DNA of 64,000 bases from Rothia kristinae NBRC 15354 (GTDB lineage Bacteria > Actinomycetota > Actinomycetes > Actinomycetales > Micrococcaceae), in contig NZ_BCSM01000014.1 of the NCBI RefSeq assembly GCF_001570865.1, positions 16,169-80,168 on the forward strand, read 5' to 3'. Shown here one piece after another: positions 25,519 to 33,271 of the stretch. The first letter of the stretch is position 1, and the number at the start of each line of letters is the position of its first letter. A model generated the notes under the pieces. It was given only the letters and a program-made list of their open reading frames with translations, was not told the origin of the DNA and did no database searches. The translations under genes were made by a program, and so were the position numbers.

Positions 25519-26256
25519 ATGGGTATGTCCGAAGGCCAGAAGAAGCGCAGATACGGTGCATCCGCCGTCCCGTCCGGCGGTGAGGGGAATCGGACCCCCG
25601 GAACGGCGGGGCGCTCCCGCGGTTCGGCCCAGCCCACGGGCCGCAGCAGCACCCGAACTCCGGTGGCCCCCGGCACCTACCGCCGCGAGGACCTCGCCCC
25701 GCGCCCCGGCTCCGGGTCCTCCCTGGGCATCATCATCGGAGTGCTCACGACCATCGCGGTGCTGCTGTTCTGCTACGTGACCTTCCTCGTGCTGCCCGGC
25801 ATCGGCCGCGCCTACGGGCTGACGCTGCCGGAGCTGCGGATCACGGGCTTCGACCGGGAGCAGATCGCCGCGGCCGCGAGCGCCCTGGGCGGTCAGGGCC
25901 GGGAGGACTACCGCTGGGTGCACCGTTCCTCGGGTCTGCTGATGCCGCTGTTCATGGCCCTGGCGTGGTTCGCGATGCTGGGGCAGTCCGTGCACACCCG
26001 CGCGGCCCGCTGGGCTCTGTGGTCGGTGCCCCTGGCCTTCGCCGTCGTCGTCCTGGCCGGCGGTCACGCGGTCGACGCCGCCCTGGCCGATCCCTCCGGC
26101 GGCCCGGTGGCGCTGGCCTCGGCACTGGTGATCGCCCGGTGGGTGCTCACCGCGGCGCTGCTGGCCCAGGCCGCGTGGATGCTGGCGCACCTGGTGCGCA
26201 CCAAGCTGGACGCCTTCGCCCGCGGGGAGCTGCCGGGCCAGCAGCCGACCCCCTGA
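25519..26256 (+). CDS. Four-helix membrane protein of unknown function
   Basis: About 245 residues. The first 75 are basic, Ser/Pro/Gly-rich and cytoplasmic-looking. Then come four hydrophobic segments: LGIIIGVLTTIAVLLFCYVTF, SGLLMPLFMALAWFAMLG, LWSVPLAFAVVVLAGGHAV and LASALVIARWVLTAALL. A 45-residue loop follows the first segment. I do not recognise the family. The start at 25519 is supported by a CATAAT -10 box ending 7 nt upstream, as at other leaderless genes here; ATGs at 25510 and 25525 are also in frame. It is divergent from pcrA and convergent with the MFS gene that ends 15 bp from its stop. Confidence 0.75.
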   Translation: MGMSEGQKKRRYGASAVPSGGEGNRTPGTAGRSRGSAQPTGRSSTRTPVAPGTYRREDLAPRPGSGSSLGIIIGVLTTIAVLLFCYVTFLVLPGIGRAYGLTLPELRITGFDREQIAAAASALGGQGREDYRWVHRSSGLLMPLFMALAWFAMLGQSVHTRAARWALWSVPLAFAVVVLAGGHAVDAALADPSGGPVALASALVIARWVLTAALLAQAAWMLAHLVRTKLDAFARGELPGQQPTP

Positions 26257-26271
26257 CGCCGGCGCGCGGGC

Positions 26272-27825
26272 TCAGCCCTCGGAGGCCGTGCGCGGGGAGA
26301 CGCGGCGGAACAGCAGCGCCAGCATCGCTCCCACGAGCACAGCCGCGGCCGGCAGCAGCATCGCCTGACCCATCGCCGCGGCGTAGCCCTCGTGCAGGAA
26401 CGACGGCAGCGCTCCACCGGCACCGGCCGCCGCCTCACCCGCACCACCGGCGCCCGCACCGCCCGACGCCGCCCCGACCCCCGGCAGGTGCGCGGCCAGG
26501 CGGTTCTGCATCATCATCGCGATCAGCGCCGAGCCCAGCACGGAGCCGACCTGCCGCGTCGTGTTGAACACCCCGGAGCCCGCGCCGGCCCGGGCGGGAG
26601 CCAGGTCCCGGGTCGCGGTGATGGAGACCGGGGACCACATGAACGCCCCGCCCACCCCCATGACGAAGCTGGGCACCAGCAGCAGCGCCACCGCCGTGTC
26701 CGGGTCCATCAGCAGCCAGTACAGCACCAGGCCGACGCCGTTGAGCAACAGCCCGCCCACGGCCATCAGCGGGGCGTTGCGCCCGGTGATGATCCGCCCG
26801 ACCAGCGGGGCCAGCACCCCGGAGACCACGGCCATCGGCGCCAGCATCAGCGCGGCCTGGGTCGGGCTCATCTGGCGCACCAGCTGCAGGAACAGCATCA
26901 GCGGCAGCGCGAAGGAGGAGATCATCAGCCCCACCAGCGTGATCACGGCGTTGCCCACGGAGAAGTTGCGGTCCCGGAACAGCCCCAGCGGCACCAGCGG
27001 CTCGGCGGGGGTCACCCGTTGCCACAGCACGAAGACCGCCAGGATCACCGCCCCGCCGATGATCAGCTCGGGCACCGTCACCGGCCCCCAGATCGGACCC
27101 CAGTCGTACCCGTGCCCCTCCTGGATGCCGAACACGAGCAGGAACATCCCGACGGCGCTGAGCAGCACACCCACCCAGTCCATCGAGTGGGCGTGCACGG
27201 GCAGGGACGGCACGGCCCGGGCGGCCCGCCAGAACGCGAAGATCCCGACCGGGATGTTGACGAAGAAGATCCACTGCCAACCCAGGGAGTCCACGAGCAG
27301 CCCGCCGGCGATGGGCCCGGCCAGATTCGCGACGCCGGCGGTCGCACCCCAGATGCCCATGGCCGGACCCCGCCGCTCGGGCGGGAACAGGCGGGTGATG
27401 ATGGCCATGGTCTGCGGAGTCATGATCGCAGCACCCAAGCCCTGGAAGACGCGGGCGAGGATCAGGGAGGCGATGGACCCGGAGAACCCGCACCACAGGG
27501 AGGCCAGGGTGAACACGGTGAGCCCGGTCAGGTACAGCCTCTTGGGGCCGAAGCGATCCCCGAGCCGCCCGGTGATCAGCAGCGGCACCGCGTAAACCAG
27601 CAGATAGGCGCTGGTCACCCAGACCACGGCGTTGATGTCCGCGTCCAGGTGGCTCATGATCGCCGGCATCGCGGTGGAGACGATCGTGGCGTCCACCAGG
27701 ATCATGAAGAACCCGATGACGATGGCCCACAGCGCCCGCCAGGCCTGAGCCGTCTCCGGGTCGCGCCCGGGGGCCGCTTCCCTGCGGATCCGGCGATGGC
27801 GCGGCGGGGTGCTGGCGGGGCTCAC
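26272..27825 (-). CDS. DHA2-family multidrug exporter (EmrB/QacA type)
   Basis: This 517-residue protein has the 14-segment DHA2 layout of drug:H+ antiporters. Signatures are VIGFFMILVDATIVSTAMPAI in segment 1, LLITGRLGDRFGPKRLYLTG (motif A), RVFQGLGAAIMTPQTMAII (motif C-like) and GPIAGGLLVDSLGWQWIFFVNIPVGIFAF. Substrates of the family are quaternary ammonium compounds, dyes and antibiotics; none can be named here. The C-terminal part has a Gly/Ala-rich periplasmic loop before the last segment. The GTG at 27825 follows GGAAGG. The frame is open into the tRNA gene at 27915, but that extension is not coding. No regulator gene is adjacent. Confidence 0.88.
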   Translation of the reverse strand: MSPASTPPRHRRIRREAAPGRDPETAQAWRALWAIVIGFFMILVDATIVSTAMPAIMSHLDADINAVVWVTSAYLLVYAVPLLITGRLGDRFGPKRLYLTGLTVFTLASLWCGFSGSIASLILARVFQGLGAAIMTPQTMAIITRLFPPERRGPAMGIWGATAGVANLAGPIAGGLLVDSLGWQWIFFVNIPVGIFAFWRAARAVPSLPVHAHSMDWVGVLLSAVGMFLLVFGIQEGHGYDWGPIWGPVTVPELIIGGAVILAVFVLWQRVTPAEPLVPLGLFRDRNFSVGNAVITLVGLMISSFALPLMLFLQLVRQMSPTQAALMLAPMAVVSGVLAPLVGRIITGRNAPLMAVGGLLLNGVGLVLYWLLMDPDTAVALLLVPSFVMGVGGAFMWSPVSITATRDLAPARAGAGSGVFNTTRQVGSVLGSALIAMMMQNRLAAHLPGVGAASGGAGAGGAGEAAAGAGGALPSFLHEGYAAAMGQAMLLPAAAVLVGAMLALLFRRVSPRTASEG

Positions 27826-27914
27826 GGGGAGGCCTTCCTTCGCGGAACGGGAGATCCGGCGTCGGATTCCGGGGCGCGCAGATGCGCCGGAGGCGCCGAG
27901 AGGCTGACGGAGAG

Positions 27915-27987
27915 TGCCCCCGAGTGGATTCGAACCACCGACACCGGCTTTAGGAGAGCCGTGCTCTATCCCCTGAGCTACGAGGGC
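27915..27987 (-). tRNA. tRNA-Arg (anticodon CCT)
   Basis: On the minus strand the acceptor arm GCCCTCG pairs with CGGGGGC, the D arm is GCTC-loop-GAGC, and the anticodon arm CGGCT-CTCCTAA-AGCCG gives anticodon CCT (codon AGG). The T arm is GGTGG-TTCGAAT-CCACT. The discriminator base is A and CCA is not encoded. It lies 90 bp upstream of the DHA2 exporter. Confidence 0.95.
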
Positions 27988-28061
27988 GCGGATGCCCACT
28001 CTACCCGCCCGGGCTCTCCCCCGCGGAATCCGCCGGAAGGCCGCGTGCCAGACTGGTGGGC

Positions 28062-29003
28062 ATGGCTGTGCTGATCGATCCCCCGCTGTGGCCGGCCCAC
28101 GGCACCGTCTTCTCCCACCTGGTCTCGGACCGGGATCTCACCGAGCTGCACGCGCTGGCGGCGGCCGCGGGGATCAGCCCCCGGGCCTTCGACCGGGACC
28201 ACTACGACGTCCCCGCCCACCGCCGCCAGGAGCTGATCGAGCTGGGGGCTCAGCCGGTCAGCGCGGCGCAGCTGACCCGCCGCCTGCGCGCCAGCGGCCT
28301 GCGCATCCCGGCCCGGGAGCGCCCGGAGCGGATCCGCGCGGGGCTGCTGCGCGCCTGGGATCGGGCCTTCCCGGCCTGGGCCGGACACGGCGGCGCGCTG
28401 CTGGCCCGGTGGGAGGAGGAGCATCGGGCCTATCACGACTCGGTGCACCTGCGGGAGGTCCTGGAGCGCCTCGACGGGCCGCTGGCCCCCGAGCGGGAGA
28501 AGGATCGGACGGTGCTGGCGCTGGCCGCCTGGTACCACGACGCCGTGTACCGGGGCGCTCCGGGAGCGGATGAGCAGGACAGCGCCGCCCTCCTGGAGGA
28601 GGAGGCGCGGCACCTGCCGACGGGCGAGGGGGCACCGTCGTCGGAGACCGTGCGCCGGGCGGCCGCCCTGGTCCGCGCCACGGCCGCCCACGCCCGCTCG
28701 GCGGAGGCGGACCCGCTGTGGCCGGCGCTGCATGACGCGGACCTGGGGATCCTGGCCGCGGACCTCGGGCGCTACCGGCGCTACGTCGAGGGAGTGCGCC
28801 GAGAGTACGCGCACGTGCCGGAAGGGCAGTTCCGCGTCCGCCGGGCGATGATCCTGCGGGAGCTGATCGGCGGGCCCCACGTGTTCCTGACCCCCGCGGG
28901 GCGGGCGCGGTGGGAGGAGGCGGCCCGAGCCAACGTGAACCGGGAGCTGGCCGAGTTGGAGGGAGGGTCCGCCCCCGAGGCTCAGCGGCCCCGGCGGCGG
29001 TAG
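28062..29003 (+). CDS. DUF4031 / HD-domain metal-dependent phosphohydrolase
   Basis: This 313-residue protein has two parts. Residues 1-85 are DUF4031 (AVLIDPPLWPAHGTVFSHLVSD, then FDRDHYDVPAHR), a short domain common in actinobacteria. The rest is an HD-type hydrolase: RWEEEHRAYHDSVHLREVL gives the first His cluster, LAAWYHDAVYRG the HD pair, and LHDADLGILAA a further Asp. HD enzymes cleave phosphate esters such as nucleotides, and the substrate is unknown. A CAGACT -10 box ends 7 nt before the ATG, so translation is probably leaderless; this supports 28062 over the GTG 6 nt earlier. The C-terminus is basic and overlaps the convergent small membrane gene by 22 bp. Confidence 0.85.
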   Translation: MAVLIDPPLWPAHGTVFSHLVSDRDLTELHALAAAAGISPRAFDRDHYDVPAHRRQELIELGAQPVSAAQLTRRLRASGLRIPARERPERIRAGLLRAWDRAFPAWAGHGGALLARWEEEHRAYHDSVHLREVLERLDGPLAPEREKDRTVLALAAWYHDAVYRGAPGADEQDSAALLEEEARHLPTGEGAPSSETVRRAAALVRATAAHARSAEADPLWPALHDADLGILAADLGRYRRYVEGVRREYAHVPEGQFRVRRAMILRELIGGPHVFLTPAGRARWEEAARANVNRELAELEGGSAPEAQRPRRR

Positions 29004-29200
29004 AGGATTCGGGAGCCCAGCAGCCCCAGGATGATGCCCACGCCCCCGACGATCGAGACCCACATGGCGGGGTTGCCGAGGCTCAGGGACAGCAGCAGCC
29101 CGATGACGATGCCGGGCACCGCGCCGGCCACCATGCCGACGGCCATGTAGAGGAATTCCTGGTCGCTGCGGGACTTCGGGGGTTCGAACTGGGTGGGCAT
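28982..29200 (-). CDS. Small two-helix membrane protein
   Basis: A 72-residue protein with a hydrophilic N-terminus (PTQFEPPKSRSDQEF) and two hydrophobic segments, MAVGMVAGAVPGIVIGLLLSLSL and AMWVSIVGGVGIILGLLGSRIL, ending in YRRRGR. I do not recognise the family; it resembles many small actinobacterial inner-membrane proteins. The start at 29200 is favoured because a TACCAT -10 box ends 7 nt upstream (leaderless). An in-frame ATG at 29209 overlaps that -10 box. The last codons overlap the convergent HD-domain gene. Confidence 0.7.
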   Translation of the reverse strand: MPTQFEPPKSRSDQEFLYMAVGMVAGAVPGIVIGLLLSLSLGNPAMWVSIVGGVGIILGLLGSRILYRRRGR

Positions 29201-29374
29201 GGTCCTCATGGTAGTCGGGCCCGCCGTCGGGCGAAGACGACGACAGCGGCTCCCGCTGGTCGTCGAGAGCCGCTGCGCGCTCCGCCTCAGGGACCCTCGC
29301 GGGCCCGGGCGGAAGGGGTGGGATCCGTGCCGCGCACCGGGCGCGGGAGGGACCCCGGGGAGGAAAGCGTCGGG

Positions 29375-29405
29375 CCCCGCGTCCGGATATGTGCCGGACG
29401 CGGGG
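29375..29405 (-). terminator. Hairpin after the first NlpC/P60 gene
   Basis: CCCCGCGTCCGG pairs with CCGGACGCGGGG around a 7-nt loop (12-bp perfect stem). It starts 7 nt after the stop codon at 29413. Confidence 0.75.
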
Positions 29406-29412
29406 CGGGTGC

Positions 29413-30336
29413 TCACCGGTCCACGTGGATGAACACGGGAGCGGAGGCCGCGGGCAGGTAGGCGGAGAACTCGGCGGTGGTCCCGCCCTCCCAGCCGCCG
29501 TGGATGGCGCGGCCGTTGCCCAGGTAGATGGCCACGTGGGAGCCGCCGAAGCCGTTGGAGGCGTAGTAGATGATGTCGCCGGGCTTGGCCTCGGAGGCCG
29601 AGACGGTGTGACCCAGGCTCAGGTAGTCCTTCGGCCAGCCGTGGAAGTTGATCCCGGCCGCGCGCAGGGAGTTGGTCACCAGCGCGGTGCAGTCCTGCTG
29701 CCGGCCCAGCTGGGCGCGGGCGGCCCTCACGACGGCGTCGCGGTTGTAGCTGCCCTCGGAGGCCACCGGGGCGTCATCGGAGGAGGAAGCCGGGGCGGAG
29801 GAGCCCTGGGTCTGGGTGCCGGTGGAGCGCTGGGTGGAGCCGGTCGCGGTGGTGGAGGAGGCGTTCTGCACCACCGGGGCCGCGGCGTCATCCTGCTGCT
29901 TCTGGGCGGTCTGGGCCTGCTCCTGACGCTGCTGCTCGGCCTTCTCCTCCTGAGCCTTCTGCTCGTCGGCCTGGCGCTGCTCGGCTTCGCGCTGCTGCGC
30001 AGCCTGCTCCTCGGCCTTCTTCTGCGCGGCCTCGGCCTCGCGGCGGGCGGTCTCCTGGGCGGCCTTCTGCTCGGCCGCGGCCTTCTGCTCGGCGGCGATC
30101 TGCTCGTGGGACTTCGGAGCCACGGCCGGGCGGACCAGGCTGGCCGGCACGTAATGCTGGCTCGGGGTGTTCACCGCGTCCAGGGAAGCCACGGGGGTGG
30201 CCTGCGCGGTGTTCTGGACCTCGGGGGCGGCGTCGGCGCCCTGGGCGAGGACGATGCCGCCGACCATCAGGCCGGACAGGGTCAGCACGCCGGCGGCGCG
30301 GGCGGAGTTCTTGGACAGCAGGGCGGAGGAGGCCAT
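29413..30336 (-). CDS. Secreted NlpC/P60 endopeptidase with coiled coil
   Basis: This 307-residue protein has a Sec-type signal peptide (about 1-37, ending AQGADAA). A charged Ala/Glu/Gln-rich coiled coil follows (about 75-150), then a Ser/Thr-rich linker, then an NlpC/P60 domain (about 205-307). The catalytic Cys is in QQDCTALVTNSLRAAG and the His is in GGSHVAIYLGNGRAIHGG. Such enzymes cut D-Glu to diamino-acid bonds in peptidoglycan stems during septation. The coiled coil resembles the regulatory arm of RipA/PcsB-like hydrolases, which is activated by an FtsEX-type partner. A second NlpC/P60 gene lies 200 bp upstream in the same direction, separated by a terminator, so the two are probably transcribed separately. 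Confidence 0.88.
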   Translation of the reverse strand: MASSALLSKNSARAAGVLTLSGLMVGGIVLAQGADAAPEVQNTAQATPVASLDAVNTPSQHYVPASLVRPAVAPKSHEQIAAEQKAAAEQKAAQETARREAEAAQKKAEEQAAQQREAEQRQADEQKAQEEKAEQQRQEQAQTAQKQQDDAAAPVVQNASSTTATGSTQRSTGTQTQGSSAPASSSDDAPVASEGSYNRDAVVRAARAQLGRQQDCTALVTNSLRAAGINFHGWPKDYLSLGHTVSASEAKPGDIIYYASNGFGGSHVAIYLGNGRAIHGGWEGGTTAEFSAYLPAASAPVFIHVDR

Positions 30337-30466
30337 GGGGATCCTTCTGCGGAGGAGGAGCGAGGGAGGGTGAGCCGCGGGCCCGGGCGGCGATGCGCGG
30401 GCGGCGGCTCGATCAGCGGCGAGGGATGGCCGCGGAAGAAGAGATGAGGTGCGAGGGGTGATGCGC

Positions 30467-30505
30467 GCGAGGCGCCCGGCGGCGTCAGCCGGTCGGGCGC
30501 CTCGC
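30467..30505 (-). terminator. Terminator between the two NlpC/P60 genes
   Basis: GCGAGGCGCCCG at 30467-30478 pairs with CGGGCGCCTCGC at 30494-30505 (12 bp). It lies about 30 nt after the stop of the upstream NlpC/P60 gene. A smaller hairpin (CAGCCCGGAAGGGCTG) lies between. Confidence 0.75.
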
Positions 30506-30536
30506 GGGATCTAGCGGCAGCCCGGAAGGGCTGCGA

Positions 30537-31118
30537 TCACAGGGCGGTGAAGTAGCCGTCCACGGGCATCATGCCGCCGCCGTCGACGGCGGTGATCTGG
30601 GTGCCCTGGCTCGGGTTCAGCGCGGAGATCATCTTGCCATCACCGAGGTAGATGCCCACGTGGGAGTACCCGTTGGTGAAGACGATGTCGCCCGGCTGCG
30701 GGGTGGAGGTCTGCTTGAGCTCGTTCTTCATCGCGTGGGTGTAGGCGGTCAGGTTGATGCCGGACTGCTTGTACACGTAGGAGACGAAGCCGGAGCAGTC
30801 CCAGGCCTTGTAGGACTTGCCGCCCCAGACGTAGGCGCCGCCCTGGCCGGCCTCGGCGTCGGCCACGATCTTGGCGTGGGAGCCGGTGGCCTGGGTGCTG
30901 GCGGAGGTGTCCACCGTGTTCTGCGCGGTGTAGGTGTTCTGCGCGGCGTACTGGGTGGAGGACGCGGTGGGCTGGGTGTAGGTGGTGGCCGCGCCGGCGT
31001 AGGCGTTGGCGGGGGCCACGGAGCCCAGGACGACGGCGCCGGCGGCGGCGGCGATCCCGGTGTTGCGCAGGGCGTGGGACTGGGTGGCTGCGCGGTGACG
31101 AGCGGTGCTCTTTGCCAT
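30537..31118 (-). CDS. Secreted NlpC/P60 family hydrolase under c-di-AMP riboswitch control
   Basis: This 193-residue protein has a signal peptide (about 1-42, with GIAAAAGAVVLGSVAPANA) and a Thr/Gln-rich linker, then a short NlpC/P60 domain. The active-site Cys is in YKAWDCSGFVSYVYKQSG, the His in GYSHVGIYLGDG, and GGAYVWGGKSYKAWDCSG is the standard family entry. It should act as a peptidoglycan endopeptidase outside the membrane. GGGAGGAAG precedes the ATG. The leader contains a ydaO-yuaA riboswitch, the arrangement known for wall-hydrolase genes in actinobacteria, which links expression to c-di-AMP and turgor. Confidence 0.9.
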   Translation of the reverse strand: MAKSTARHRAATQSHALRNTGIAAAAGAVVLGSVAPANAYAGAATTYTQPTASSTQYAAQNTYTAQNTVDTSASTQATGSHAKIVADAEAGQGGAYVWGGKSYKAWDCSGFVSYVYKQSGINLTAYTHAMKNELKQTSTPQPGDIVFTNGYSHVGIYLGDGKMISALNPSQGTQITAVDGGGMMPVDGYFTAL

Positions 31119-31139
31119 GGTGTTCTCTTCCTCCCTGGT

Positions 31140-31330
31140 GCCTGCGAGGTGAGCTGTCGGGTTCGGATGGGAGTCACCCGGCCGTCCGGATGGACGACTT
31201 AACCCCGAGGGCTCTTCCGCGTGGGAAGAACCCGTGATTGGGTCCCCCGCCTCTGCCGAAGTCAGTGTTCGTTCTCGGTACTGATGGACAGCGGCAGAGC
31301 TCGGCGCTCCGTCCATCAGGTGCCCGTTTC
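31140..31330 (-). ncRNA. ydaO-yuaA (c-di-AMP) riboswitch
   Basis: Read on the minus strand, the leader has GAGCGCCGAGC and CTGCCGC, later GGCAGAGGCGGGGGACCCAA, then CGGGGTTAAGTCG, and finally CCGAACCCGACAGCTCACC and TCGCAGGC. These are the conserved blocks of the ydaO-yuaA class in actinobacteria, in order and with family-like spacing. The class binds c-di-AMP and turns expression off. The exact ends are approximate. It sits between the promoter at about 31355 and the NlpC/P60 start at 31118. Confidence 0.82.
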
Positions 31331-31353
31331 GACCAGTGCTGGGCACGTCCACG

Positions 31354-31395
31354 AGAGTACACACACCCGTGACCAAAAGTCACGTTTTGGTCACG
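31354..31395 (-). promoter_or_regulatory. Promoter with MtrA-like direct repeats and palindrome
   Basis: On the minus strand TACTCT (31359-31354) fits the -10 pattern. Just upstream, CGTGAC-CAAAA-CGTGAC is a 6-bp direct repeat with a 5-bp spacer, and GTGACCAAAA (31369-31378) with TTTTGGTCAC (31385-31394) is a perfect inverted repeat. The 6-5-6 direct repeat resembles boxes reported for the actinobacterial response regulator MtrA, which controls wall hydrolases. A second pair with the same spacing (ATCACG-ATTCG-GTCACG) lies at 31662-31678. The remaining part of this gap (31396-31661) shows nothing I can name. Confidence 0.5.
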
Positions 31396-31723
31396 ACCGG
31401 CCGCCGTCGTTCCCGCCGCGAGCCCCGGCGAGCGGCTGGGCCGTCGACGACGGACCACGCTCGCGATCCCCGAAAAACCGTGCTGACCAGGAGAAACGCG
31501 ACCATCGCAAGAAGTCCTCGATCGCCGTGGGAGCGGCCCCGCGGCCGGTGCGAACAAACCTGTGGATTCCCTCACGCAGGGTATCTCACCTCCACAGGGG
31601 CGGCTCGCGGACCCGGAACGGCCCACGCCACGGTGTCGCGGGTCACGCGCGGACCCCGAAGATCACGATTCGGTCACGATGACGGATCGGCCGACGTCGC
31701 CGCTTCGTGATCCGCGGCGGGGC

Positions 31724-32347
31724 TCAGTCCCCCAGGCTCCCGCCGGTCTCCCGCAGGTAGCAGGCGGCGCACAGGGACTCGTAGGACACGCTCGCCCCGT
31801 CGATGGCCACCTGCTGGCCGGAGAACACGAACCGCTCCCCGATCCGGCGCCCGTTGAACAGGGCCTTGCGCCCGCACCGGCAGATGGTCTTCAGCTCCTC
31901 CAGGGAGTGGGCGACCTCCAGCAGCCGGGCGGAGCCGGTGAAGGCGCGGGTGCGGAAGTCGGTGCGGATGCCGTAGGCCAGCACGGGCACCCCGTCCAGC
32001 ACCGCGATGCGCAGCAGGTCATCCACCTGGGCGCGGGTGAGGAACTGCGCCTCGTCCACCAGCAGACACGCCACCGGCGGCAGATCCACGGCCAGCATCG
32101 AGCCGTCGTCCCGCCCCTGGGCGTGGTGGGCGAATACCGCGCGGGCGTCGTCGTGCGGGCCCAGCAGGAAGCTGACCTCCCGCCGCACCCCGAGCCGGGA
32201 GACGATGCTGCCCTCCCCCTTGGTGTCCACCCGGGGCTTGGCCAGCAGGACCCGCTGGCCCCGCTCCTCGTAGTTGAAGGCCGCCTGCAGCAGCGCGGTG
32301 GACTTGCCGGAGTTCATCGCGCCGTAGCGGAAGTACAGCTTGGCCAC
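31724..32347 (-). CDS. tdk: Thymidine kinase
   Basis: This 207-residue type II thymidine kinase makes dTMP from thymidine and ATP for nucleotide salvage. The P-loop is GAMNSGKST (residues 9-17) and the Walker B-like acid is in CLLVDEAQFLT. The flexible lid follows YGIRTDF. A zinc site has Cys pairs in TICRCG and SLCAACYL. Length and motifs are complete. It begins 10 nt after the dtxR stop, so both are probably transcribed together, an unusual pairing of an iron regulator with a salvage enzyme. Confidence 0.96.
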   Translation of the reverse strand: MAKLYFRYGAMNSGKSTALLQAAFNYEERGQRVLLAKPRVDTKGEGSIVSRLGVRREVSFLLGPHDDARAVFAHHAQGRDDGSMLAVDLPPVACLLVDEAQFLTRAQVDDLLRIAVLDGVPVLAYGIRTDFRTRAFTGSARLLEVAHSLEELKTICRCGRKALFNGRRIGERFVFSGQQVAIDGASVSYESLCAACYLRETGGSLGD

Positions 32348-32357
32348 CGGTCCGGGA

Positions 32358-33053
32358 TCAGGCTCCGCGCTTGAGGATCAGGTGGGTGCTCACGGACTCG
32401 TCCAGGTCCAGGGAGTGGTCCTGTCCCTCGGCGCGCACCCGCACCGCGCTCTCCACCGGCTGGATGGTCACCACCGCGCCGGGGTGGATCCCGGCCTGGG
32501 AGAACTGCTGCAGCAGGTCGATGTCGGTCTGGATGGTCTCCGGCAGGCGCGCCACGGTGAACCGGTCGGTCTCCTCCGCGTCCTGCGCGGCGATGCTCAC
32601 GGGCACGGTCTTGGGGTCGTTGGCCTCGCTGCTGAGCCCCAGGACCTCCAGGCCGGGGATCGCGTTGCCGTACGGGGAGTACTTGGGGGAGTTCAGCAGC
32701 TCGACGAGCCGGCGCTCCACCCGCTCGCTCATCACGTGCTCCCAGCGGCAGGCTTCGTCGTGCACGTGGGCGAAGTCCAGGCCGATGACGTCGGCCAGCA
32801 GCCGCTCGGCCAGCCGGTGCTTGCGCATCACGGCCACGGCCTTCTCCCGACCCTCCTGGGTCAGCGACAGGGAGCGGTCCTTCTCCACGTGGACCAGGCC
32901 GTGGCGCTCCATCCGGGCGACGGTCTGGGAGACGGTGGGGCCGGAGTGGTCCAGGCGCTCGGCGATGCGCGCGCGCATCGGGGTGATGCCCTCCTCCTCC
33001 AGCTCCAGGATGGTGCGGAGATACATCTCCGTGGTGTCGATCAGGTCGGACAT
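32358..33053 (-). CDS. DtxR/IdeR-family metal-dependent repressor
   Basis: This 231-residue regulator has an N-terminal winged helix (LIDTTEMYLRTILELEEEG, then HSGPTVSQTVARMERHGLV). All metal ligands fall at the positions known for DtxR: Met10, His79, Glu83, His98, Cys102, Glu105 and His106. A C-terminal SH3-like domain follows (about 150-231). This is the iron-sensing DtxR/IdeR type rather than the Mn-sensing MntR type, which has Asp/Cys differences and no SH3 domain. With Fe2+ it should repress iron uptake and siderophore genes, possibly the dhb operon in this window. It is divergent from serC and followed by tdk. Confidence 0.93.
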   Translation of the reverse strand: MSDLIDTTEMYLRTILELEEEGITPMRARIAERLDHSGPTVSQTVARMERHGLVHVEKDRSLSLTQEGREKAVAVMRKHRLAERLLADVIGLDFAHVHDEACRWEHVMSERVERRLVELLNSPKYSPYGNAIPGLEVLGLSSEANDPKTVPVSIAAQDAEETDRFTVARLPETIQTDIDLLQQFSQAGIHPGAVVTIQPVESAVRVRAEGQDHSLDLDESVSTHLILKRGA

Positions 33054-33271
33054 GGACGCGAGTGTCCCTTCTGCGCTGCGGACGGGCGGACGGTGTGTGT
33101 GATGCGTCCATCCTAAGCGGTCGGCCCTTCGGCCCCGTCCAGCATCCGGCCATCTTTCACCGCGGGAGGACGCCCCCGGGTCCGGCGGGCCACAATGGGG
33201 AGGGTCACCGTCGCCCCTCTTCGGCCCCACGGCCGGCCTCGGGGCGCGTCCCCCGAGCGAAGAGAGCCATC

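Noticed and set aside
22854..25583. A 909-codon open frame on the plus strand opposite pcrA
   Set aside because: Antisense shadow of a gene with all helicase motifs.
31667..31684. Additional promoter for the hydrolase gene
   Set aside because: The GTCACG repeat is present, but no -10 box lies at the right distance; only the repeat is noted.
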